Shown piece by piece: positions 18,091 through 26,153 of a DNA stretch of 64,000 nt. Below the pieces are notes generated by a model, which searched no databases, was not told where the DNA came from, and saw nothing but the letters and a program-made list of their open reading frames with translations. Each line of letters opens with the position of its first letter. Positions within the stretch are counted from its first letter, which is position 1. Location: the NCBI RefSeq assembly GCF_005860805.1, contig NZ_VCEJ01000004.1:1612001-1676000 (forward strand), read 5' to 3'. The position numbers were made by a program, and so were the translations under genes. This DNA comes from Dyadobacter luticola (GTDB taxonomy: Bacteria; Bacteroidota; Bacteroidia; Cytophagales; Spirosomataceae).

Positions 18091-19788
18091 TTACCAGTTA
18101 ACCTTCACTGTTTTATTTTTAATGTCTTTGACTGTCAGCTTCTTATCCTTGAAAAGAATTGACGCCCTCTCTCCCTGCTGCTGGATGAGTGCAACATTGT
18201 ACACGCCTTTTTCCAGCGGATCAGAAAACGGTATTTCCGCATGGAAGCCGGGTTCAAAATAATATTGTTTGAGAAAAAGCTCTTTCCTGCTTTTGTTTCG
18301 CGTCCGCAATGCCGGGAAAATGTAAAACCGGTCTTTGGAACTCAGCAAAATGTAAATCCCACTATCCTGCAGACGCTGACTGGTGAAAGAATTGTTGCTT
18401 ACCCGGAAAAAGCTGGTGTCGGATTTGAATGTTGTCCGGTCAAATAATTCGGTCATTCCACGGGACTCGCCTGCATAAGTCTGGTTATCGGCCAGCTTGA
18501 TCAGCGGGAGCAGTTTTTCATAGAAAACCGGTGTTTTTTCAACAATGTTGCCTGCAAATGAAGTATCAGCCACCGGCGTCAACGATTTGTCAAGGTACCG
18601 CCAGTTAAATTGTGAAGTCGTCAGTTCCTTGCGCAAATTATAGGCATCGACCAGATGATAATGGTAGCTGAAAATGTTAAATGTGATCGCCAGCAAGACA
18701 ATCGCGGTAATGTAAGGCGAAAGAAAAGTCCCGCGAATCGGTATCACAATGTACAGGTAAGCCACAATCAGCAGCAGCACCGAGTAAATTTTATAGCGGC
18801 TCAGCAACATTCCGTCCAGCCCAAAACCCGCTCGGCTATAAACCACGATTAATGCGGTACCAAGTATAAATAGTATAGCGCCAAGGCAAAATAGGTCCGT
18901 AGTCCGCTCGAATTTGTTGCTGTATTTGTTTTTCAGTATCCCGAATAAGGTCGTAAAGCCTATGGATATCGCAACAAGAAAAAGCACAATGCCGAAGAAA
19001 AAACAGATTTTAAAATTGTCGGCAATCGGAATCGATTCTGCGAAAGAACCCAGGAAAGTCATGTAACCTTTTACCAATTCAAAAAATGACGCCCTGATCG
19101 GCGGATTGGATTCGGGTTTGGTATACCAATAAAAATAGCAGAAAATCTCGGCCGCGGAGACGACAAGCCACAGTGCAAATCGTTTTCTGTTTTGGCCTAA
19201 AAATAAAAGCAATGCGCCGAGCGGCAGCACCATTAATCCGTTGCCGCTGGTGAGAACAGTTATGCCTGCCAAAACCATTGAAATAGCGAAAGGCAGCACT
19301 TTTGAATTTATGCAAAGATATAAGGTCCAGAGTGTTAGCGTTACCACCCCGAAATTTTGTATCGCCGACATGCCCCAGTACATATTCTCCCAAAAAGCCA
19401 GCGTGAGGAGTAAAAATGGCACGGGTACCAGCGCGAAAAGCGGCTTTTTGTTCTTTTTCAGGAAATCGTAGCAAAGTGGGACAATGCCTACCAGCAGCAA
19501 ATTTCCGACAGTCATTAAATGCCGGTAATTGAGGTGGCCGAAAATAGAATAATCTAGCCAGGCGAAGAAGCGCGTGGTGGCGATGCGGTGTTCGTTATGC
19601 TGCCGGAATAATGCCTGGATCTTTCCTTTCCAGCCCGGCGCATGGACGAATTCTTCGATGAAATTCTTTAAAGCGTGGTCGTCCCACTTGGGGATGTTGA
19701 TAGCGTAGTAATTCCAGACTGTAAAATAGATCAGGATCGGTAGAAGGATAATAAGGCTCAGAATGATTGTTAAAGCCCTTTTTGTCAT
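18091..19788 (-). CDS. Polytopic membrane protein, candidate GT-C glycosyltransferase
   Basis: 565 residues with about ten membrane segments followed by an extracytoplasmic C-terminal domain of about 190 residues. The first outer loop carries an acidic W-D-D-H motif (about residue 35) and a downstream HNEHR, the position where GT-C enzymes keep their catalytic acidic residues. That makes a polyprenyl-phosphate-sugar-dependent transferase plausible but not proven. It overlaps the second transketolase half by 4 bp (ATGA) and is coupled to the acyltransferase, so it belongs to the same operon. Confidence 0.65.
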   Translation of the reverse strand: MTKRALTIILSLIILLPILIYFTVWNYYAINIPKWDDHALKNFIEEFVHAPGWKGKIQALFRQHNEHRIATTRFFAWLDYSIFGHLNYRHLMTVGNLLLVGIVPLCYDFLKKNKKPLFALVPVPFLLLTLAFWENMYWGMSAIQNFGVVTLTLWTLYLCINSKVLPFAISMVLAGITVLTSGNGLMVLPLGALLLFLGQNRKRFALWLVVSAAEIFCYFYWYTKPESNPPIRASFFELVKGYMTFLGSFAESIPIADNFKICFFFGIVLFLVAISIGFTTLFGILKNKYSNKFERTTDLFCLGAILFILGTALIVVYSRAGFGLDGMLLSRYKIYSVLLLIVAYLYIVIPIRGTFLSPYITAIVLLAITFNIFSYHYHLVDAYNLRKELTTSQFNWRYLDKSLTPVADTSFAGNIVEKTPVFYEKLLPLIKLADNQTYAGESRGMTELFDRTTFKSDTSFFRVSNNSFTSQRLQDSGIYILLSSKDRFYIFPALRTRNKSRKELFLKQYYFEPGFHAEIPFSDPLEKGVYNVALIQQQGERASILFKDKKLTVKDIKNKTVKVNW

Positions 19789-20705
19789 GCCGTGATCATT
19801 AATTGGCTGATATGAGATAGGATGGAATCGGGGTCGAGGCCGGATAATTTTTGGTGGTAACCCTGGCTGCCATACCGGCTGTTTGGATAACCTTCGGCTT
19901 TTAAACTTTTAAATCCGGCTGGTATGATCCCTTTTTCAAGTAGTTGCACCGAAAGTTGCTGCGCCAGTCCGCCAATGCTGATATGCTCTTCCGCCACCAG
20001 AACCGACGGCGCTTTTCTGATCAGATCGGTCAGTTCGTCGGTCATTTGCAGAGGGAAATGCAATGCAGTGATCACATTCACCTTCGTTTCCAGTTCAGGC
20101 GAAAGCGATAATGCACTCATTACATTATTAGCAATCGGGCCTAATGCAAAAACGGTAATTTCAGCAGTTTCAGAATGATGGATTACTTTAAATGAGCCGG
20201 TTTGGTAGCTGTTTTCAGGTGTTGTTTTCCCTGCACCCAGCCGCAGATATGCAGGCCGCGCATCTTTTACGATTTGTTCCAAGACAGGCTCCACTTCATC
20301 CGAAAACCCTGGCACCCAGACATTTACATTTTGCTGGCCGCTCAGACAAGCCAGATCTTCAATAGTATGGTGGCTGCTTCCCATAATTCCGTAGCCATAT
20401 CCGCCGCCGTTCCCTACCAGAAAAACCGGCAAATTATTGAAGCACACATCATTACGGAATTGTTCCAGACATCTGTAAACAATGAAAGGTGCAATGCTGT
20501 AACAAAAAACTTTATATCCTTTATGCGCAAAGCCAGCTGCCACGCCGATCATATTCTGCTCCGCCACACCCGCATTGATAAATCTCTTGCCCATTTTGGC
20601 TTGGAGATTTTCCAAAGCGTTATATCCGAGATCGCCGGTAATGAAAACAATGGATTCATCCTCCACCGCCAACCTTTCCATGGCATTTGAAAATTCTTTT
20701 CTCAT
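19785..20705 (-). CDS. Transketolase, C-terminal subunit (split enzyme)
   Basis: 306 residues covering the pyrimidine-binding and C-terminal domains of transketolase. NAGVAEQNMIGVAAG holds the glutamate that activates thiamine diphosphate, and GGGYGYGIMGSSHHTIEDLA is typical of this family. The N-terminal half is encoded at 23264-24091, separated by an epimerase-glycosyltransferase fusion and a toxin-antitoxin pair. Split transketolases in polysaccharide or secondary-metabolite clusters often act on special sugars rather than in central metabolism; this is inferred from context here. It starts 5 bp after the antitoxin-like gene. Confidence 0.9.
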   Translation of the reverse strand: MRKEFSNAMERLAVEDESIVFITGDLGYNALENLQAKMGKRFINAGVAEQNMIGVAAGFAHKGYKVFCYSIAPFIVYRCLEQFRNDVCFNNLPVFLVGNGGGYGYGIMGSSHHTIEDLACLSGQQNVNVWVPGFSDEVEPVLEQIVKDARPAYLRLGAGKTTPENSYQTGSFKVIHHSETAEITVFALGPIANNVMSALSLSPELETKVNVITALHFPLQMTDELTDLIRKAPSVLVAEEHISIGGLAQQLSVQLLEKGIIPAGFKSLKAEGYPNSRYGSQGYHQKLSGLDPDSILSHISQLMITA

Positions 20706-20710
20706 TGCTG

Positions 20711-20896
20711 TTATATTTTCAATCCTACCGTTTCGAGCTTGGAAATCGGGTAGTACTTCTTTTCATATAGTTGTATCGCCATAGCGATTTCAAGAAATTC
20801 CTGTTGCTTTTGCTCGCTGCTTTCGAAATTTTCAGCAATAAGACTGTCAATTTTTTTGAAAGCCTCATTGTATTGTATTTCAGTCAAAATCTCCAT
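20711..20896 (-). CDS. Short HigA-like antitoxin, N-terminal part only
   Basis: 61 residues. The sequence (LTEIQYNEAFKKIDSLI ... EIAMAIQLYEKKYYPI) lines up with the N-terminal, toxin-neutralising part of HigA antitoxins of the COG5499 type. Those proteins normally continue with a helix-turn-helix of about 60 further residues. Here the protein stops ten residues after YYPI, and the transketolase gene begins 5 bp later, so the DNA-binding half is absent. It follows the toxin gene by 10 bp. It may neutralise without autoregulating, or be a decaying remnant. The alignment is from memory. Confidence 0.7.
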   Translation of the reverse strand: MEILTEIQYNEAFKKIDSLIAENFESSEQKQQEFLEIAMAIQLYEKKYYPISKLETVGLKI

Positions 20897-20906
20897 AACA
20901 AAAGTG

Positions 20907-21200
20907 TTAAATCATTGCTACATTGATTCTATCATAAGCTTCATGCGGACCGAACCATCGGATGTAAACCGTCCGTACACTGAAAAATATCATTGCGACA
21001 AGCCGATATTGGTTCCCTTTAATATTAAACACATATCGGTTGTCGCCTACGTAGTCTACACTATTGAAAACAGATTTTATCTCTATAAAATTGGCCCAAT
21101 CCGAAGATTCTGTTTTACTGGCCCACTCACTGATCGCAACCCTTGCTTTCGGGTACATAAGGCAGTAATCGTGCAGTGTTTTGCTTTTTATTATAACCAT
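20907..21200 (-). CDS. higB: HigB-type mRNA interferase toxin
   Basis: About 97 residues with the HigB/RelE-superfamily pattern: VIIKSKTLHDY at the start, W-A-N-F-x-E-I-K, YVFNIKGNQYRLVAMI, and the final VYIRWFGPHEAYDRI, the signature of COG4680 HigB. These toxins cut ribosome-bound mRNA. The ATG at 21200 is preferred to the TTG one codon earlier. It is followed by the short HigA-like antitoxin in the toxin-first order usual for higBA. The region looks more AT-rich than the flanking glycan genes, which would fit insertion by transfer. Confidence 0.85.
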   Translation of the reverse strand: MVIIKSKTLHDYCLMYPKARVAISEWASKTESSDWANFIEIKSVFNSVDYVGDNRYVFNIKGNQYRLVAMIFFSVRTVYIRWFGPHEAYDRINVAMI

Positions 21201-21216
21201 CAAACTACAACATTTA

Positions 21217-21237
21217 ATTTGGTTTTGGCCAAATAAA
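21217..21237 (-). promoter_or_regulatory. Putative higBA promoter overlapping an inverted repeat
   Basis: ATTTGG (21217-21222) and CCAAAT (21229-21234) form an inverted repeat with a 6-bp centre. It overlaps a minus-strand TTTATTTG (21237-21230), a one-mismatch -7 box that would give a leader of about 24 nt before higB. The arrangement resembles an autoregulated toxin-antitoxin operator. Confidence 0.4.
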
Positions 21238-21276
21238 TTGAATTGTTCAAAAATGTTGAGTTCGTGTTATTTTAAC

Positions 21277-23271
21277 TTATTTCCGCAACTGCTTCACCAG
21301 TGTACTGATTTCATCAGCCGTCTTATAAGACTTCACCCCGCGGCGGATTCCGGTTCTTATGTACTTGGGTCGCTTTTTGGTTTCTTCGAAAATTTTGGTG
21401 ATGTATTCTCCTAAGAACGAAATGCCAAGAATCGTCAAGCCGCCGAAGAAAACGATCAGGACGATGACTGTGCTGATTCCCTGAGGCGTGTCCGGGTAAA
21501 AGAATAATTTTGCCAGGATTTGCCAGATAATGCCTAGGATCGACAAGCCGGTTAATGCAAAACCTGCATAGCTCATTAATTCCAGCGGTGCAAAACTGAA
21601 TGAGAAAATCGCCTTCTTGGCCCACCAGATGTTTTTTGTCCAGTTGTTAGTCGAGACACCAAACATTCTTTCCGGACGGACGTAAGGAACTCCGGTTTGT
21701 TTGAAACCAACCCAGGCTCTTAACCCACGTAGAAATTGCTCAGTTTCAGGCAAATCCACTAATTCCTTCACTACTTTCCGGTCGATCATCGAGAAATCTC
21801 CAGCGTCGCGGGGGATGGGAATGTAGCTCAGTCCCTGGAAGATTTTGTAAAATGATTTATAGAAAAAGTGAATGTGCGGCTTCATTTCGCGCTGCACGCG
21901 GACGCCGTAAACTACGTCATTCCCTTCCATCCATTTTTCGTAGAATGCTGGGATGATTTCCGGTGGATCTTGTAAATCGCCATCCATCAAAACAACGCAG
22001 TCGCCGGTAGCAATTTCCATCCCGCTTAAAAATGCAGATTGCGAGCCGAAATTCCGCGAGTGGCTGATTCCTACTACATTAGGATCTTTATCACAAATCG
22101 CATTGATCACTTCTTCCTGGTTATCGGGCGAGTTATCATTCACAAAAATGATCTCGTAGCGCACTTTCAGTTCGTTGAAAGTCTTCACCAACCTTTCGTA
22201 CATGAAAGGAATCGCCTGCGCATCTTTGTAACAAGCGATAATTGCAGTGATGACCGGGTTCAGTTTCGGGTTTTCAAAAGCTGGGATTACCCTGCTTTCG
22301 TAACGCTCTGCTTCCTGCCATTTGCTGTATTTGGATAGACCGGTTTCCAGCGATGTCCGCGCTTTCCAGCCAAAGTCTGTCTCAAAAGCTTCCGGATCGC
22401 CGTACCATTCTGCCAAATCCCACTTGCGGTTCGACATGCTGCCCCACTGTGGTTCCTGTGCGATTTGAAAGGTTTTCCGGGTCGTATCGACCAGATCACC
22501 CATGGTCGTTTTCCGGCCGGTAGCAATGTTGTAGGATCTACCAGAAGTTTCGGTGCTGATTTTTAATGCTGCATCCAGAAATGCTTCGACACAGTCTTCT
22601 ATAAAGACAAAATCACGGCTAATATCCGGTGAAACGAGGGATGGAAGCTGCTTTTTTCGTGCATTTTCGATCAGTTTCGGGATTAGCCTGTCGGGTTCTT
22701 CCCAGTATCCGTAAATGGAGTATAACCTGAGATTGAGCGTTTTAAGGTTAAAAACTTTGGCATAATATTCCAGCAAATAAGCCGCTGAAACCTTGGACAC
22801 CGCATAATGACTATTCGGTTCTACGCGATCGGTTTCCTTCGGACTAGTGCAGTTAAATCCATATTCCGAGCTGCTGCCGGCGTGGATGTACACCATTTCG
22901 CGGGTGCAGTTTTGCAGAATGTTTACCGTCCCGATCACATTCGTTTCGTAGGTCAGGTTGACATTGCTTTGCTTGCTGTAAGCGCCATAAGCCGCCAGGT
23001 TGAAAATCGTTTGCGGCTTGTATTTTTCAAAAGTTTCCTGAACAGAATTATTGGAAAGAATGTCGCAGTGGACAATGTTTTCGAAAGGAACATTCAACAA
23101 TTTCAATCGCCATGCCTTCGTAGCGTCGTGCGTCAATGCATAACAATCCTTGCGAATTTTGAAAATATCATTGAAAAGATTGGCGCCGATAAAACCACTC
23201 GCACCGTAAACAAAAATGGGCCCTTTTAAACTTTCTATTTTATCGCGGTAGGCCGGTAAATGATCAAGCAT
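21277..23271 (-). CDS. Fusion: NAD-dependent sugar epimerase/dehydratase + GtrB-like family 2 glycosyltransferase
   Basis: 664 residues with two joined enzymes. Residues about 15-320 are an extended SDR: GASGFIG (23-29), GSSSEYG (132-138) and the catalytic YAVSK (Y156, K160). Residues about 338-664 are a polyprenyl-phosphate-type GT2 with VNDNSPD (378-384), MDGDLQDPPE (429-438) and two C-terminal membrane helices (about 560-630), as in GtrB/DPM1-like enzymes. The likely job is to shape a nucleotide sugar and load it on a lipid carrier in the inner membrane. The start overlaps the first transketolase half by 8 bp. The frame is unbroken, so the fusion is genuine in this sequence. Confidence 0.9.
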   Translation of the reverse strand: MLDHLPAYRDKIESLKGPIFVYGASGFIGANLFNDIFKIRKDCYALTHDATKAWRLKLLNVPFENIVHCDILSNNSVQETFEKYKPQTIFNLAAYGAYSKQSNVNLTYETNVIGTVNILQNCTREMVYIHAGSSSEYGFNCTSPKETDRVEPNSHYAVSKVSAAYLLEYYAKVFNLKTLNLRLYSIYGYWEEPDRLIPKLIENARKKQLPSLVSPDISRDFVFIEDCVEAFLDAALKISTETSGRSYNIATGRKTTMGDLVDTTRKTFQIAQEPQWGSMSNRKWDLAEWYGDPEAFETDFGWKARTSLETGLSKYSKWQEAERYESRVIPAFENPKLNPVITAIIACYKDAQAIPFMYERLVKTFNELKVRYEIIFVNDNSPDNQEEVINAICDKDPNVVGISHSRNFGSQSAFLSGMEIATGDCVVLMDGDLQDPPEIIPAFYEKWMEGNDVVYGVRVQREMKPHIHFFYKSFYKIFQGLSYIPIPRDAGDFSMIDRKVVKELVDLPETEQFLRGLRAWVGFKQTGVPYVRPERMFGVSTNNWTKNIWWAKKAIFSFSFAPLELMSYAGFALTGLSILGIIWQILAKLFFYPDTPQGISTVIVLIVFFGGLTILGISFLGEYITKIFEETKKRPKYIRTGIRRGVKSYKTADEISTLVKQLRK

Positions 23272-24091
23272 TCGTCAATTCATTAAAATAACGTTCCTTT
23301 ATTTCCAGGGTAGCTTGCTCAAATTGATCCTTGTTCATGGGCAGATAATGCCATTCCAGCTTGTTTTCCATGTAGGAAACCCCTTTGCCCTTGACGGTAT
23401 TGGCGATGATCGCCTTGGGCAGTCCGTTTTTGTGTGTTTTTAATTCATTTACAGCCAGATAAATAGAGTTAATATCATGACCGTCGACTTCAATCGTTTC
23501 AAAACCGATTGCATTCCATTTTTCCACCGAAGCAGTTTCACCCAGCACTTTATCCGTAAAACCAAAACCCTGCAAACCATTTTTGTCCACAATCATAAAA
23601 AGGTTGTCCAGCCGATTCTGAATCGCATAATGTGCTGCTTCCCAGGTTGTCCCTTCATTAGTTTCGCCATCAGAAAGTAGTGCGAATGAAAAACTGTCTT
23701 CGCCGCTCACTTTGGCAGCGTGGGCAATGCCGGTTGCGATGGGTAAGCCGTGACCTAATGATCCGGTCGCAAATGGAATTCCTTTGTACTGTCTGGGTGC
23801 CGGGTGGGCAGGTAATGTCGTGCCGTCGAGGTAAAATGTATCCAGCTCTTCGTCCGTGATTTCGCCCAAAGTATTCAGACAAGCGTAAAGCGCTGCCGCG
23901 GCGTGTCCCTTGGATAAAATGAATGTGTCTTGTTCTGATTTATGAAGAAACAATACCGCAATCATCAGGTCAATGCAGCTCAGTGAGCAGCCAATGTGGC
24001 CCGCATTTGCTTTGTTGTAAAGTCCAAGAATTTTTAGACGCAGCTCTCCGCTTAACTGTCTGGGGTCACTGAGTATCTCTTCTGCGGTCAT
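23264..24091 (-). CDS. Transketolase, N-terminal subunit (split enzyme)
   Basis: 275 residues covering the thiamine-pyrophosphate-binding domain. NAGHIGCSLSCIDLM, ILSKGHAAAALYA and GSLGHGLPIATG are typical, and SDGETNEGTTWEAA followed by a distant IVDKN is the diphosphate/metal-binding motif (S replaces the first G of GDG). The matching C-terminal subunit lies at 19785-20705. The gene overlaps the epimerase-glycosyltransferase fusion by 8 bp, so the first half is tightly linked to sugar-nucleotide handling. A separate full-length transketolase for central metabolism is not in this window. Confidence 0.92.
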   Translation of the reverse strand: MTAEEILSDPRQLSGELRLKILGLYNKANAGHIGCSLSCIDLMIAVLFLHKSEQDTFILSKGHAAAALYACLNTLGEITDEELDTFYLDGTTLPAHPAPRQYKGIPFATGSLGHGLPIATGIAHAAKVSGEDSFSFALLSDGETNEGTTWEAAHYAIQNRLDNLFMIVDKNGLQGFGFTDKVLGETASVEKWNAIGFETIEVDGHDINSIYLAVNELKTHKNGLPKAIIANTVKGKGVSYMENKLEWHYLPMNKDQFEQATLEIKERYFNELTNA

Positions 24092-24206
24092 GCCAGATGT
24101 GTATATGAATGTGAACGACTACGCACAAATTAACGGCCAAAACTTCGGTTTTAAGTGCGCAATATACGAAATGTTATTTCACGGCTCGCTACATGAGCGC
24201 ACCCGA

Positions 24207-26075
24207 CTACTGCGATCCGTAGCGTAAACCTCTGAGGTTCATGATGTCAACCGACTGTCCGCCTTCGCCTTTTTTTAGCCAGATCTTGTCCACCTGGTAG
24301 ATGTCCATCGCCTGGATGTACTGTGCTTTTTTGGGCAGGTACAAATTCGTCAGCTGCGCATCCTGGATGGAATAGGGCAGGAAGGTTCGGTCCATTTCAG
24401 ACAGGATTTCGTATCGCGGAGCAGGGTAAAAAACCGTATCACCCGGCTGGTAAGTCGCTTCTATTTTTTTCGCGGCCGCATAGTAAGGATTAGGGACCCG
24501 GGCAGGATCATAATAGCCATATTTCGGCGACTTATCCCGGTAAAAATCCTTCATTTTGAGCGCTACAAAATAGAGCTGCGCGGTTAGAAAAACATATAGT
24601 ATGATTTTGAGCTCAATCCGCAATGTCCAGAAATATTGGAGCAAAAGGCTCAGCAGCATGATCATGTAAGGAAATGAAAATCCGGAGTAGCGCTGCGTGA
24701 GACCATGCGTGTGGCCACCCCGAAATGCCATGATAATCAGGAAAATCGTGGGGAATAGTGCCATTAAAAGCAGCAACCAGAGCCGCTTTCTTTGTGCTGA
24801 GGTTTCTTTGATGAAAACATCGGGAAGATAAGAAAGCGCCAGAATCGCTACCGATACTATCGTGAACTGCAACCGGTGATTACTGTAAATGGCAAAACCG
24901 GTCAGCAAGACCAGAAATGGAAGATAGCTCACAAGCCGCTCGGGAAGTGAAAATCGCTTTTTTGATCTTGATAAAACAATCAGCAGCACGCCGATCACCA
25001 CCGCCAGGATCACATTCTTTTTTCCTTCCAGATTATCCGTCATCCCATGCGTGAAAATGACGAGGTCGGTAAAAATGGGCAGCGATTCGTGAAAAACATT
25101 CTTGATCGTAGCTGGCAAAATAATGCCGAAAGGATTGTTGTAAGGCCGGGTTTCCGCCATTCTTTTATAAAGATCGGCCTGGTAATTTAATGTATATAAA
25201 GTGTACTGCCCGCCGCCGTAAAGCATCCAGAGCGTCACGCCTGAAAGTGCAATCGCCGCCGAAACGCCCATCGCAATCCAGCCTTTCCATGATCTCAGAA
25301 ACAGCACCGCATAAATCGCATGCGCCATCAAAACTGAAATCACAAGAAAGTGGGAGAGCAAGCCGAGGCCGGCGGAGAGAATGTAGCCAATGTAAAGCAG
25401 AAGTGTATTTCGCTTATTGGCCTTACCTTCAATGATTTGCAGAAAAAGATAAGTAGCCAGTAATGTTAAAAAGAAAGTCAGCGAATAATTTCTTGCCTGC
25501 TGGCTGTATGCTACAAAAAAGGGCTCGATGGCCACAATTCCTGCGGAGATCAAACCGGTGTTGACGCCGAAAAATCTTCTTGCAAAAAAATAGGTCAAAA
25601 CAATGATCGCCATGCTGAACAAGACAGAAAGTGCGCGGGCCGAAAAGTCTGATAACCCGAAGATTTCAAGCCAGTAATGTAGCAGCAAATAATAAAAAGG
25701 GCTGTTTCCGATGTCGCTCCGGTTGTTGGCCTCGAAGTAATCCTTTAATGTTTTGGGCGACCAGAACTCGGCTGGGGTGAAGGTTTTTGGTGTGTAAATT
25801 TCGTTGTAAGTAAATGACCTCAGTACCAGATTCGGCTTATAATCCAGGCTGGGCGACTTCCAAAAATCCGAGCTTTCGAGCCGCAATGTGGAAAAAACGT
25901 CCTTCTGATTGGCACCTTCCAGCACAATGCCCTGGCTGATGACCATCGTACTTTTCTCGTCGAAGAAAATACTGTATTTGTCTAAATGATAGAGTCTTAA
26001 TGTGATTCCCACACACAAAATGACGACCAAAATGAGCCAGGTGCGGAGGGTTTCGCGAGGTTGATCTGAAAACAT
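24207..26075 (-). CDS. GT39/GT83-type membrane glycosyltransferase (PMT/ArnT-like)
   Basis: 622 residues with about twelve membrane segments. The first outer loop has the acidic motif YSIFFDEKSTM, typical of dolichyl/polyprenyl-phosphate-sugar glycosyltransferases of the GT-C fold. ARALSVLFSMA and FFVAYSQQARNYSLTFFLTLLATY are also characteristic of this superfamily. It is expected to transfer a sugar from a lipid carrier to an acceptor in the periplasm. It precedes the split-transketolase operon by 115 bp and has its own possible promoter. The acceptor is unknown. Confidence 0.85.
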   Translation of the reverse strand: MFSDQPRETLRTWLILVVILCVGITLRLYHLDKYSIFFDEKSTMVISQGIVLEGANQKDVFSTLRLESSDFWKSPSLDYKPNLVLRSFTYNEIYTPKTFTPAEFWSPKTLKDYFEANNRSDIGNSPFYYLLLHYWLEIFGLSDFSARALSVLFSMAIIVLTYFFARRFFGVNTGLISAGIVAIEPFFVAYSQQARNYSLTFFLTLLATYLFLQIIEGKANKRNTLLLYIGYILSAGLGLLSHFLVISVLMAHAIYAVLFLRSWKGWIAMGVSAAIALSGVTLWMLYGGGQYTLYTLNYQADLYKRMAETRPYNNPFGIILPATIKNVFHESLPIFTDLVIFTHGMTDNLEGKKNVILAVVIGVLLIVLSRSKKRFSLPERLVSYLPFLVLLTGFAIYSNHRLQFTIVSVAILALSYLPDVFIKETSAQRKRLWLLLLMALFPTIFLIIMAFRGGHTHGLTQRYSGFSFPYMIMLLSLLLQYFWTLRIELKIILYVFLTAQLYFVALKMKDFYRDKSPKYGYYDPARVPNPYYAAAKKIEATYQPGDTVFYPAPRYEILSEMDRTFLPYSIQDAQLTNLYLPKKAQYIQAMDIYQVDKIWLKKGEGGQSVDIMNLRGLRYGSQ

Positions 26076-26119
26076 TGATGAGTAGTTATCACGGGTAGCT
26101 ACCCGAAATCATATGGTCG

Positions 26120-26127
26120 CGAAATTA
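26120..26127 (-). promoter_or_regulatory. Putative promoter -7 box (TAATTTCG) upstream of the GT39-like gene
   Basis: The minus strand reads TAATTTCG. The predicted leader to the ATG at 26075 is about 38 nt. The same variant box lies upstream of rpe and the GT2 gene. Confidence 0.4.
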
Positions 26128-26153
26128 AGGAAATTTCCTCTTACGGACGTTTT

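Noticed and set aside
24123..24160. Hairpin with a UUCG-type loop (AAAAC-TTCG-GTTTT) between the GT39-like gene and the transketolase N half
   Set aside because: The inner stem has only five pairs, mostly A-T, the outer pairs leave a large asymmetric bulge, and no T-run follows on the minus strand, so a terminator is not supported.
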